A stretch of 10,379 nt of DNA from an uncultured Lachnospiraceae bacterium (GCA_900539175.1 UQAW01000098.1:1-10379), one strand, 5' to 3'. Positions 1-7,408 are shown, numbered from the stretch's first letter. Program-made: numbers and translations. The notes: generated by a model from the letters alone, not told the origin.

Positions 1-10
1 CTTCCGATCT
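1..10 (+). other. Residual Illumina adapter sequence at contig end
   Basis: The first ten bases, CTTCCGATCT, are identical to the last ten bases of the standard Illumina TruSeq adapter (which ends GCTCTTCCGATCT), and they sit exactly at the window edge. The reading frame of the first gene is open from base 13 to its stop, and the only upstream in-frame stop (TGA at 10-12) straddles the adapter/genome junction. These bases are therefore very probably not genomic. A chance 10-base match at a terminus is possible but unlikely. Confidence 0.9.
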
Positions 11-12
11 GA

Positions 13-1494
13 ATCGTACCGGGAGGTCACAATAACAGCAGTATTGATATGCAGAAATATACCTGGAATTATAGAGATTATAAGGGGTATAAGCAAATTT
101 CCAGGTATGGCGACGAATCTAGATATATCCGCTACAGCGTAGGCAGTGCAAAGCTTAAATTTGGTTCAACAAGCGTTTCTACAGATGTGAATAACAGTAA
201 TGTATATCTTTATGAGAAAGTGGAACCTGTCCAATATAGATGGGAACTGGCAGATTCTCTGGAATCAAATGAACGTTATCTTATCGTCAGTGCAGGAAAA
301 GAAGGTTCTGCAAAGGCAATGACGGCTACAGGAAGAACGATTGGAACTGCAGATGTAGATATCCGCTCAGACGAAAATGGTGAACTCTATATTGATTATA
401 CAGCGGTTTACGGAGATGCTGCTGTCTTCTACAGTTACTTGATCCGTGAGGGAAATTATTGGCTGGATAGTTGGAACTCCATCAGCGACGGAGGGGTACT
501 CAGACTGAATGGAAGTTCTGCAGGTATAACCAGCAGCCATGGAGATAACAGTTATTATTTCCGGTTTACTTACAAAGAGGGTGCCCTGGCTGCCTATGGT
601 GGTCTGGCATCCACAAATACAAGAACGTTGGTATATAACAATGGTTTTACCGTTGGTTTGGGTAATAATGTTTACCTTTACAAACTTGTTCCAGTTGTTG
701 AACACAGCTATGGCGGTTGGGAGGTTGTGAAAGAAGCAACCTGTACCGAAGCAGGAGAGAAGATACAGAAATGTACGAAATGTGAAGCATCCAGAACAGA
801 ATCCATATCTCCGCTCGGACATGACTGGGAATCTGATTATACAATCGATGAAGAGCCAACCTATACAAAAGAAGGTTCTAAATCCCGTCACTGTAAACGA
901 TGCGACGCTGTGACAGACCAGACTCCTGTTTTGAGAGTGGAACTGCCCTTTGAAGATGTAAGCGGGGAGGATTGGTTTTATAACGAAGTCGCAGCTGTAT
1001 ACGAAGAAGGGCTGATGACAGGACTTAATAAAGCAATATTTGCACCCTATGAATCACTTTCGAGAGCACAGTTTGCTGTAATCCTTCATCGTATGGAAAA
1101 CGCTCCGGAAGCAGAGTATGATAATCTTTATGAGGATGTTGCTGATGGTGAATGGTATACAAAAGCGATAGCATGGGCGAGTGAAAAAGGAGTTGTCACA
1201 GGATATTCCGATACAGGGAAGTTCGGTCCCGCCGACTCTATTACGCGTGAACAGATGCTAGTTATGTTGTACCGTTATGCAAATATGAAGGGGTATGACA
1301 CCAGTATAAAAGCCGATTTCAACAGTTATAAGGATGCATCCAAAGTCAGTGTGTATGCAAAAGAAGCCATGCAGTGGGCTGTCGGAAATGGGATTGTTAC
1401 AGGAAAGTTTGATAAGACCTTGTTGGATCCGCAGGAACGTACCGTCCGCATGGAATGCGCAATTGTTCTTGCAAGATTTCTGGAAAAATACTGA
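13..1494 (+). CDS. SLH-domain surface protein, C-terminal part (5' truncated by contig edge)
   Basis: This is a secreted cell-surface protein anchored by S-layer homology domains; the N-terminus and signal peptide lie off the contig. Numbering from the ATG at 49: residues 1-61 are the end of one beta-rich module, and 62-217 are a second copy. Both end in similar strings, SNVYLYEKVEPV and NNVYLYKLVPVV. Residues about 218-295 hold two related Cys repeats (C232, C242, C245, then C282, C285; the first Cys of repeat two is replaced by Y272). Three SLH domains follow at about 301-345, 360-410 and 421-481, with the typical F-x-D-V/W-Y-x-x-A pattern. SLH domains normally bind secondary wall polymers carrying pyruvylated sugars. 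The ATG at 49 has no ribosome binding site at usable distance, and codons 13-48 (I V P G G H N N ...) continue the protein. The frame therefore runs in from the left, and the TGA at 10-12 is created by adapter. The ligand or enzymatic role of the missing part is unknown. Confidence 0.88.
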   Translation: MVPGGHNNSSIDMQKYTWNYRDYKGYKQISRYGDESRYIRYSVGSAKLKFGSTSVSTDVNNSNVYLYEKVEPVQYRWELADSLESNERYLIVSAGKEGSAKAMTATGRTIGTADVDIRSDENGELYIDYTAVYGDAAVFYSYLIREGNYWLDSWNSISDGGVLRLNGSSAGITSSHGDNSYYFRFTYKEGALAAYGGLASTNTRTLVYNNGFTVGLGNNVYLYKLVPVVEHSYGGWEVVKEATCTEAGEKIQKCTKCEASRTESISPLGHDWESDYTIDEEPTYTKEGSKSRHCKRCDAVTDQTPVLRVELPFEDVSGEDWFYNEVAAVYEEGLMTGLNKAIFAPYESLSRAQFAVILHRMENAPEAEYDNLYEDVADGEWYTKAIAWASEKGVVTGYSDTGKFGPADSITREQMLVMLYRYANMKGYDTSIKADFNSYKDASKVSVYAKEAMQWAVGNGIVTGKFDKTLLDPQERTVRMECAIVLARFLEKY

Positions 1495-1551
1495 ATATTG
1501 GATTGCGGTTAAAGTGAAAAAGGGCGGATATTAGCCGTGTAGAAAGAGCAG

Positions 1552-1610
1552 CACAAGGCTGTTATGCCATAAGGGTTACACATCGTAACAAAAGGCATAG
1601 CAGCCTTGTG
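1552..1610. repeat. Nested hairpin downstream of the SLH gene (possible atypical terminator)
   Basis: The arm CACAAGGCTGTTATGCC (1552-1568) pairs with GGCATAGCAGCCTTGTG (1594-1610): 17 bp with a single G-U. Inside the 25-nt loop a second 5-bp stem, GTTAC/GTAAC (1575-1579/1585-1589), can form. It lies 57 bp after the SLH stop codon, where a terminator is expected. However, neither strand has a U-run immediately after the stem (ATCTGTGTGC follows on +). It may be a terminator without a U-tract, an RNA-stability stem or a dispersed palindromic repeat. Confidence 0.6.
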
Positions 1611-1645
1611 ATCTGTGTGCAGAAGAAATTAGGGATAGAAAATAC

Positions 1646-1673
1646 TTGTTTTTCGCCGGCTTTTGATTATAAT
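1646..1673 (+). promoter_or_regulatory. Sigma-A type promoter for the zapA operon
   Basis: A perfect TATAAT (-10) is at 1668-1673 and TTGTTT (-35, matching TTG of TTGACA) at 1646-1651, with a 16-bp spacer. The predicted start near 1680 gives a leader of about 60 nt before the zapA ATG. The next gene boundaries downstream are short, so this is the likely main promoter of zapA through the PBP gene. Confidence 0.7.
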
Positions 1674-1740
1674 AGTAATATAAGAAAAATAAATCAGTGT
1701 TGAAAAGCCTGTATGCGAATATACAAAAGGAGAAACCCAT

Positions 1741-2148
1741 ATGTCAGCGAAGAATACGACAAAGGTGTTAATAGATGGAAAAATTATTACATTAAGCGGA
1801 TACGAAAGCGAGGATTATCTTCAGAAGGTTGCTTCTTATCTGAATAATAAAATTGCTGAGTTATCGGAACTTCCGGGATATAACAGACAGAGTCCGGAGA
1901 CCAAGCACACACTACTTAGTCTGAATATTGCAGATGATTATTTTAAAGCCAAGACACAGGCAGAAGCACTGGAGGAGGATATCGAGGCAAAGGATAAAGA
2001 GTCTTATGATATCAAACATGATTTGATTGCAACTCAGATTCAACTGGACAAGCTGAGAGCAGAGATGGCACAGATTCTAAAGGAGAAGGAAGAACTGAAC
2101 CGCAAACTGGAAGAGCTGAATCAGGAACTTGATGAATTATTAAAATAA
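1741..2148 (+). CDS. zapA: Cell division protein ZapA
   Basis: ZapA is a cytoplasmic FtsZ-binding protein that promotes bundling of FtsZ filaments at the division ring. The 135-aa product starts with the family's N-terminal globular segment, K-V-L-I-D-G-K-x-I-T-L-S-G, then Y-L-Q-K-V-A-x-Y-L-N-N-K-I and the L-S-L-N-I-A-D-D-Y-F stretch (residues about 8-75). A long charged helix with heptad-like Leu/Glu/Lys spacing runs from about 76 to the C-terminus and should form the dimer/tetramer coiled coil. It is longer than E. coli ZapA (about 109 aa), mainly through this helix. The ATG is preceded by AGGAG (1728-1732) with an 8-nt spacer. It leads a run of genes that ends in a SEDS/PBP pair, which fits a division role. 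Confidence 0.9.
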   Translation: MSAKNTTKVLIDGKIITLSGYESEDYLQKVASYLNNKIAELSELPGYNRQSPETKHTLLSLNIADDYFKAKTQAEALEEDIEAKDKESYDIKHDLIATQIQLDKLRAEMAQILKEKEELNRKLEELNQELDELLK

Positions 2149-2157
2149 AGGAAAAGC

Positions 2158-2190
2158 AGGGGCCGCTACAGGATTTTGCAGCAGCCCTTT
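2158..2190 (+). terminator. Imperfect hairpin between zapA and the U32 gene (weak or attenuating terminator)
   Basis: AGGGGC (2158-2163) pairs with GCCCTT (2184-2189, one G-U). After a C/A mismatch the stem continues with GCT/AGC (2165-2167/2180-2182) and possibly two more pairs, leaving a small loop around 2171-2176. Only three U residues follow, so it would terminate weakly or act as a processing or stability element that lowers expression of the genes after zapA. It lies wholly in the 66-bp gap before the U32 start. Confidence 0.35.
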
Positions 2191-2214
2191 CTAGTACATC
2201 GAGGAGTAAAATTT

Positions 2215-4452
2215 ATGAAACCAGAATTATTGGCACCGGCAGGTTCCTACGAAGCCCTTCAGGCAGCATTGATTGCCGGGGCAGATGCAGTTTATATCGG
2301 CGGTTCCAGATTCGGCGCAAGAGCATATGCGGATAATCTGGACGAGAAGATGCTGTGCCGTGCGATTGATGAAGTGCATCTTTGCGGTAAGAAAATTTAT
2401 CTGACGGTCAATACCTTATTAAAGCAGCAGGAACTGGAAAAAGAATTATATGATTATCTGAAGCCCTACTATGTATGCGGCCTTGATGCAGTAATTGTCC
2501 AGGATTACGGTGTCCTTCGCTGTGTCAGAAGATGGTTTCCGGATCTTCCGGTTCACTGCAGTACGCAGATGACAATTACAGGTCCCCTTGGAGCGAAACT
2601 TTTGGAGGAACAGGGTGTTACCAGAATTGTAACAGCGCGAGAGTTATCTCTTCAGGAAATCAATAAGATTCATCAGGCGACGAATTTGGAGATTGAAAGT
2701 TTTGTACATGGCGCACTTTGTTATTGCTATTCCGGGCAGTGTCTGTTCAGCAGTATGATTGGCGGCAGAAGCGGAAACAGAGGTCGGTGTGCGCAGCCTT
2801 GCCGTCTGCCTTACCAGATCAGCGACAAAGGGCGTATGCTGAACGGAAAGCAAAATGCTTTTGCATTAAGTCCTAAAGATATGTGTACGATAGAATTGCT
2901 TCCGGAGATTCTGGAAGCAGGTGTTACCTCACTGAAAATTGAGGGGCGCATGAAAAAGCCGGAGTATACGGCCGGAGTTGTGGGGATTTATCGAAAATAT
3001 CTGGATCTTTGTCTGAAAGATCCAGAAGCTTATCGTGTGGAAGAGAAAGATCTGAAGGCATTGGCTGCTATTTATAACCGTGACGGATTTAATAAGGGAT
3101 ATTATCAGATACGAAACGGGAGAAGTATGATGGCTTTTCGTAATAAGAAGAATGAAGGCCAGAAGCAGAGTATTCGGGAAAGTCAGATACGGGAAGGGAT
3201 TTATGGGGAGATTCGTAAATGGTATGGTGACCGGAAATTGCAAGAAAAAATTAAGGGGACATTCACCATATATTCAGAATCTTCTGCTATATTAGTTTTG
3301 CATGCCGGTGAGGTTATGGTTACGATAGAAAAAGAAGGGGTACAGACTGCGAAGAATCAGCCGCTGTCTGCTGAACGTATGGAACGGCAGATTAGGAAGA
3401 CAGGGGATTCGCCCTTCGTTTTTGAAGCTTTGGATGTATATGCAGGGGATGATGTATTCGTTCCTATGCAGTTTTTGAATGAAATCCGCAGAGAAGGTCT
3501 GATGGAGCTGGAGCAGCAGATGTTGCGTAAATTTCGAAGAACTTGCTCCGAGTCTTGGGAAACCCTTTTGGAGAGGAAGGCGGAACCAAAACAGCAGAGG
3601 AATCAGGAATCAGACGGGAAGTCAGAGAGATGCTGTATCATCAATGTCTCTGTGGAAACCAGGGAGCAGTTGACTGCATTACTGAAGTTGGACGAAATCA
3701 GCGGTTATTATCTCGGATACGAGATGTTTGAGCCGAAACTTTTTGATCGGCAGGCGCCGGAATTCATCCGCCAGTTACGTCGGATGGGAAAGCAGGTTTA
3801 TCTCTCCTTGCCCCATGTTACAAGAGACGGAGAACTGTCTTACGTAGAACCTTGTCTGAAACAGTTGATTCAGGAAGGCTTATCTGGTTTCCTTGTAAGA
3901 AATCTGGAGTCTTTTTGTATGTTGAAGATGCATGGACTTCAGTCGTATGCGGTTCTTGATCAAAATCTGTATACTATGAATCAACAGGCGCAGCGATTTT
4001 GGGGAGAACAGGGAGCTGCTAAGGATACTGCGTCTTTGGAATTAAATGAAAAGGAACTGCGTCAGCGTCATAATCACAGGAGCGAGATGATCATCTACGG
4101 CTATACACCGATGATGATTTCGGCACAATGTCTGAAGAAAAATCTGGATTCCTGTACAAAACAGCATGAGGTACTCACCGTAAAAGACAGATATAATAAA
4201 AAATTTACGGTTCAATGTTGCTGTAATTCCTGTTATAATATCATTTATAACAGTGTGCCTTCTGTTCTTCTGAAAGAGGCTATGACGGTGAAAGCTCTTG
4301 GGATGAATTCTTTACGTCTGGCATTTACGATAGAAGATTATCAGACAACAAAAGAGACAGCGCAGGCGTATATCTCCCGCTATGTATATGATCGTCCTGT
4401 CGATTTTGAGGGTGATTATACAAGAGGGCATTTCAGGCGTGGGATTGAGTAA
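2215..4452 (+). CDS. Peptidase U32 family protein with C-terminal DUF3656-type region (RlhA/TrhP-like)
   Basis: The family is named for a collagenase, but its characterised members are iron-sulfur RNA or quinone hydroxylases: RlhA (23S rRNA C2501), TrhP (tRNA U34) and UbiU/UbiV. The 745-aa product opens with the P-E-L-L-A-P-A-G-S-x-E-A-L motif and carries the U32 signature at about 161-180 (E-S-F-V-H-G-A-L-C-Y-C-Y-S-G-Q-C). C169, C176, C192 or C196, and C224 have spacing like the four [4Fe-4S] ligands of UbiU. The C-terminal half ends with a Cys-rich module (C-C-C-N-S-C-Y-N around 670) and Y-G-Y-T-P-M-M, typical of long Clostridia members. A TTG at 2176 would extend the frame by 13 codons, but ATG 2215 has GAGGAG (2201-2206) with an 8-nt spacer and begins exactly at the conserved family N-terminus. 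A prephenate- and O2-independent hydroxylation role is inferred by family; rRNA versus tRNA as substrate cannot be decided here. Confidence 0.85.
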   Translation: MKPELLAPAGSYEALQAALIAGADAVYIGGSRFGARAYADNLDEKMLCRAIDEVHLCGKKIYLTVNTLLKQQELEKELYDYLKPYYVCGLDAVIVQDYGVLRCVRRWFPDLPVHCSTQMTITGPLGAKLLEEQGVTRIVTARELSLQEINKIHQATNLEIESFVHGALCYCYSGQCLFSSMIGGRSGNRGRCAQPCRLPYQISDKGRMLNGKQNAFALSPKDMCTIELLPEILEAGVTSLKIEGRMKKPEYTAGVVGIYRKYLDLCLKDPEAYRVEEKDLKALAAIYNRDGFNKGYYQIRNGRSMMAFRNKKNEGQKQSIRESQIREGIYGEIRKWYGDRKLQEKIKGTFTIYSESSAILVLHAGEVMVTIEKEGVQTAKNQPLSAERMERQIRKTGDSPFVFEALDVYAGDDVFVPMQFLNEIRREGLMELEQQMLRKFRRTCSESWETLLERKAEPKQQRNQESDGKSERCCIINVSVETREQLTALLKLDEISGYYLGYEMFEPKLFDRQAPEFIRQLRRMGKQVYLSLPHVTRDGELSYVEPCLKQLIQEGLSGFLVRNLESFCMLKMHGLQSYAVLDQNLYTMNQQAQRFWGEQGAAKDTASLELNEKELRQRHNHRSEMIIYGYTPMMISAQCLKKNLDSCTKQHEVLTVKDRYNKKFTVQCCCNSCYNIIYNSVPSVLLKEAMTVKALGMNSLRLAFTIEDYQTTKETAQAYISRYVYDRPVDFEGDYTRGHFRRGIE

Positions 4453-4476
4453 ACAATACACCGAATAGGGGAATTT

Positions 4477-5976
4477 ATGGATAATGTAATCTTGGAAGTA
4501 TCAAAATACTTATTGCTTCTGCTCATGATTTTGTTCACGTTGGAGTCTTTTCTGGTTCTGAACAAGAAAAAAGAATCTGCCCGGACAAATCTTATGCGCA
4601 AGCAGATTGTTGTGATGTTGATTTTTGTATTTCTGGCTTATTTCGTCATGTTTCTGAGGACGGAAGAATTCCAGCTGATCATTATGTACTTAAGTGTGAT
4701 GGGGTATATTCTCGTTGTACAGCTTCTTTACCGTATTATTTACAAAAAGGCATCCTTGATTTTGGTCAACAATATGTGTATGCTGTTGTCAATTGGTTTT
4801 ATTATCTTAAGCCGCTTGAAGATAAGTTTTGCCATGAGGCAGTTTCAGATTGTGGCGATTTCCACGTTGATTTCTTTTTTGGTACCAGTAATCATTCGGA
4901 AGGTGAAAGTTGTACGGGATCTGACCTGGCTGTATGGCGTGGTTGGTATATTACTGCTGGCAGTCGTGCTTGTTCTGGCAGGGCGAAGCGGCGGAGCCAA
5001 ATTGTCTATCACCATTGGTTCGGTATCGTTCCAGTTTTCAGAGATTGTAAAGATTACGTTTGTATTCTTTATGGCGGGTATGTTGCAGATGGAGACTGGT
5101 TTTAAACAAGTAGTAAAGACTTCTGTTGTGGCGGCGATGCATGTGGGAATTCTGGTTCTTTCCAAGGATCTGGGAACAGCGCTTGTATTTTTTATTGCGT
5201 ATCTGGTCATGGTATATGTTTCAACTCAGAAAGTACGATATGCCTTCGCAGGGCTTGGCGGAATCAGTCTGGCATCTGTGGCGGCTTATCATCTGTTCGG
5301 ACATGTGCGCCAAAGGGTAGAGATCTGGCAGGATCCTTTTGCAGATTATGAGCATTCTGGTTACCAGATTGTGCAGTCGTTGTTTGGAATCTGTGCGGGA
5401 GGCTGGTTTGGAACCGGATTATTTAATGGTTCGCCGGATAAGATTCCTCTGGCTACGATGGACTTTACATTCGCCGCAATCTGCGAGGAGTTTGGGATTG
5501 TCTTTGCAATTTGCCTGATCCTGTTATGTATGAGCACATTTTTACTGATTGTAAATATTGCTGTGAAGATGAGTAAACCATTTTATCGGCTGATTGCAAT
5601 CGGACTTGGAGCAGAGTATGCATTTCAGGTGTTTCTGACCATCGGAGGAACGACGAAGTTTATACCGATGACAGGTATCACGCTTCCGCTTGTCAGCTAT
5701 GGCGGCGGTTCTGTGATGTGTACGATCATTATGCTGGCAATTATACAGGGACTATATGTATTAAGAGAAGATGAAGGAGAAGAACTTGAAAAGCAATCAA
5801 AGAAACGACCTCCAAAACAATCCAAAAAAGACAAGCAAAGGGGGACAAAATCCAAGGACGCCAAACCAAAGCCTCAGGTTACCAAAGGAAGCGGAAGCAA
5901 GAGAGGCACAGCGCCAGGAGCGGATGACCTCGAACAAAAAATCGCAGAACAAACAGAAAAAAGTCTCCATTGGTAG
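4477..5976 (+). CDS. SEDS family peptidoglycan glycosyltransferase (FtsW/RodA/SpoVE type)
   Basis: SEDS proteins are multi-pass membrane enzymes that polymerise lipid II into glycan strands with a partner class B PBP. The 499-aa product has roughly 12-13 hydrophobic segments; about six precede the conserved G-G-A-K-L-S-I-x-I-G...F-S-E-I-V-K-I loop (about 172-191), more than in the 10-helix canonical form, so the N-terminus is extended. Other hallmarks are G-Y-Q-I-V-Q-S-L-F (295-303), then M-D-F-T-F-A-A-I-C-E-E-F-G. In the last motif D329 matches E. coli FtsW D297, the catalytic-site Asp of TDFIF. I-P-M-T-G-I-T-L-P-L-V-S-Y-G-G-G-S follows. After the last helix (about 430) comes a basic, Lys/Gln/Ser-rich cytoplasmic tail of about 70 residues, which overlaps the PBP gene in another frame. 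AGGGGA (4467-4472) precedes the ATG. The next gene is a PbpA-like transpeptidase, as in actinobacterial rodA-pbpA. The choice between FtsW and RodA is left open. Confidence 0.9.
   Translation: MDNVILEVSKYLLLLLMILFTLESFLVLNKKKESARTNLMRKQIVVMLIFVFLAYFVMFLRTEEFQLIIMYLSVMGYILVVQLLYRIIYKKASLILVNNMCMLLSIGFIILSRLKISFAMRQFQIVAISTLISFLVPVIIRKVKVVRDLTWLYGVVGILLLAVVLVLAGRSGGAKLSITIGSVSFQFSEIVKITFVFFMAGMLQMETGFKQVVKTSVVAAMHVGILVLSKDLGTALVFFIAYLVMVYVSTQKVRYAFAGLGGISLASVAAYHLFGHVRQRVEIWQDPFADYEHSGYQIVQSLFGICAGGWFGTGLFNGSPDKIPLATMDFTFAAICEEFGIVFAICLILLCMSTFLLIVNIAVKMSKPFYRLIAIGLGAEYAFQVFLTIGGTTKFIPMTGITLPLVSYGGGSVMCTIIMLAIIQGLYVLREDEGEELEKQSKKRPPKQSKKDKQRGTKSKDAKPKPQVTKGSGSKRGTAPGADDLEQKIAEQTEKSLHW
5774..5788 (+). 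promoter_or_regulatory. Candidate ribosome binding site and TTG start for a longer PBP
   Basis: AAGGAG (5774-5779) stands 6 nt before a TTG (5786-5788) in frame with the PBP. This would give a 526-aa protein with a 46-residue Lys/Gln/Asn-rich extension. An ATG at 5771 in the same frame has only a weak, too-close AAGAGAAG upstream. The purine-rich stretch also encodes E-G-E-E in the SEDS frame, so the match could be by chance. Confidence 0.35.
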
Positions 5977-7366
5977 GCAATATCTGATTGTTTCCTATCT
6001 GTTCGTCACAATTTTCCTTGCGCTGATCGGCTACCTTGTATATTTTAATGTTTATATGAGGGAGGATTACCAGAACAGTCCTTATAACAAACGTGCAAAA
6101 ACTTATGAGGAACAGGTCATCCGCGGGCAGATTCTGGCATCAGACGGAACTGTGCTGGCACGGACAGATATCGGAGAAGACGGAACTGAGACCAGAGTTT
6201 ATCCGTATGGCAATGTATTCGCTCATGTTGTCGGATACAAGGACCGCGGCGGCAGTGGTTTAGAGTCTGTGGAGGGAATTGCTTTGGTGACTTCTCACGC
6301 TGACACCGTAGAGCAGGTGCAAAATGAACTCCAGAACAAAAAGAATTACGGTGATAGTCTGGTGACAACACTGGATGTGAATCTGCAGCAGGCGGCTTAT
6401 GAGGAATTGGGCGGATTTCAGGGAGCTGTGGTTGTTATGGATGTAAAAACCGGTAATGTGCTGGTAGATGTGAGCAAGCCGGACTTTGATCCGAATACGA
6501 TCAAGGATGACTGGGATGCACTGAATACCGAAGGTTCCAACAGTCCTTTGCTGAACCGGGCGCTGCAGGGATTATATCCTCCTGGTTCCACATTCAAGAT
6601 CGTGACAACGTTGGCATATCTGCGTCAGTATGGGACTCTGGAAGGCTTTTCTTTTGACTGTCAGGGAGAACTTACCAACGGAACCTATACGATTCATTGT
6701 GCAGGCAATGCAGTACACGGTCAGCAAAATCTGGCACAGGCATTTGCCAATTCCTGCAACTGTGCCTTTGCTCAGATTGGGCTTGATCTGGATAAAGATC
6801 AGTTTGCTTCCCTGGCAGGAGAGTTGAAGTTTGGAGAGAAACTGAACCTGGAACTTCCGTCCAGCAGGAGCAAATTCAGTCTGGATCATTCGACTGCCGG
6901 CCCGCTGACGATGCAGACTTCTATCGGACAGGGCAATACCACAATGACGCCGATTCATCTGGCGATCATTGCGGATGCTGTGGCGAACAACGGGATTGCC
7001 ATGACACCGAACTTTGTAAGCGGTATTCAGAATTATACCGGAACAAGCGTAAGTACCAATAAACCGAAGGAGTTTGGAACATTGATGAGTCCGGAAGAAG
7101 CGGCACAGATCAAAGAATTGATGAAAGGGGTTGTCCAGAACGGAACAGGTCATGCTCTGAACGATCTGGGAATTCCGATTGCAGGTAAAACCGGTTCAGC
7201 AGAACATGGAGATATGACCCAGAATACCCACTCCTGGTTTGTCGGATTTTCGGATACCGGTGAAAATGATATCGTAGTCTGTGTTGTAGCAGAAAGTGCA
7301 GGTTCTGGAAGTTCTGTAGCTGTTCCGATTGCCAGAAGAATTTTCGCTGCTCATTTTGGACTGTAA
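5924..7366 (+). CDS. Class B penicillin-binding protein (PbpA-like peptidoglycan D,D-transpeptidase)
   Basis: It cross-links peptide stems of new peptidoglycan outside the membrane, probably as partner of the SEDS enzyme encoded just upstream. Numbered from ATG 5924 (480 aa): a basic cytoplasmic stub, one membrane anchor at about 17-43, then a short N-domain starting Y-N-K-R-x-x-x-Y-E-E-x-V-I-R-G-Q-I-L-A-S-D-G, much like actinobacterial PbpA. The transpeptidase domain carries all three active-site motifs: S222-T-F-K225, S277-C-N279 and K422-T-G-S425. There is no long dimerisation module. The start is uncertain. ATG 5924 has AGGAG (5916-5920) only 3 nt away but gives the usual family length and a 53-bp overlap with the SEDS gene. 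TTG 5786 has better spacing (AAGGAG, 6 nt) but would give a 191-bp overlap. ATG 5771 is the longest possibility. Function is clear; the N-terminus is not. Confidence 0.9.
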   Translation: MTSNKKSQNKQKKVSIGRQYLIVSYLFVTIFLALIGYLVYFNVYMREDYQNSPYNKRAKTYEEQVIRGQILASDGTVLARTDIGEDGTETRVYPYGNVFAHVVGYKDRGGSGLESVEGIALVTSHADTVEQVQNELQNKKNYGDSLVTTLDVNLQQAAYEELGGFQGAVVVMDVKTGNVLVDVSKPDFDPNTIKDDWDALNTEGSNSPLLNRALQGLYPPGSTFKIVTTLAYLRQYGTLEGFSFDCQGELTNGTYTIHCAGNAVHGQQNLAQAFANSCNCAFAQIGLDLDKDQFASLAGELKFGEKLNLELPSSRSKFSLDHSTAGPLTMQTSIGQGNTTMTPIHLAIIADAVANNGIAMTPNFVSGIQNYTGTSVSTNKPKEFGTLMSPEEAAQIKELMKGVVQNGTGHALNDLGIPIAGKTGSAEHGDMTQNTHSWFVGFSDTGENDIVVCVVAESAGSGSSVAVPIARRIFAAHFGL

Positions 7367-7408
7367 GGAACAGAGTACCGGGTTCTTTCATTTTCGCAAT
7401 ACTAATGG

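Noticed and set aside
367..891. 174-codon minus-strand open frame opposite the SLH protein
   Set aside because: Opposite a repeat-bearing surface protein, with no ribosome binding site and Cys/Phe-rich nonsense-like composition; a shadow.
1552..1610. CRISPR-like repeat or tRNA
   Set aside because: Only one palindrome and no spacer-repeat periodicity; it does not fold as a cloverleaf. No CRISPR, tRNA or rRNA gene was seen anywhere in the window.
2176..2214. TTG-initiated 13-codon extension of the U32 protein
   Set aside because: It starts inside a hairpin and has no ribosome binding site; ATG 2215 has GAGGAG at good distance and matches the family N-terminus.
4776..5210. Open frames on both strands within the SEDS gene
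   Set aside because: They fall inside conserved membrane segments of the SEDS protein and have no family motifs of their own.
6572..7153. 193-codon minus-strand open frame inside the PBP gene
   Set aside because: It lies antisense within a PBP with all catalytic motifs; the translated string is Arg/His/Cys-rich without domain character, typical of a shadow frame.
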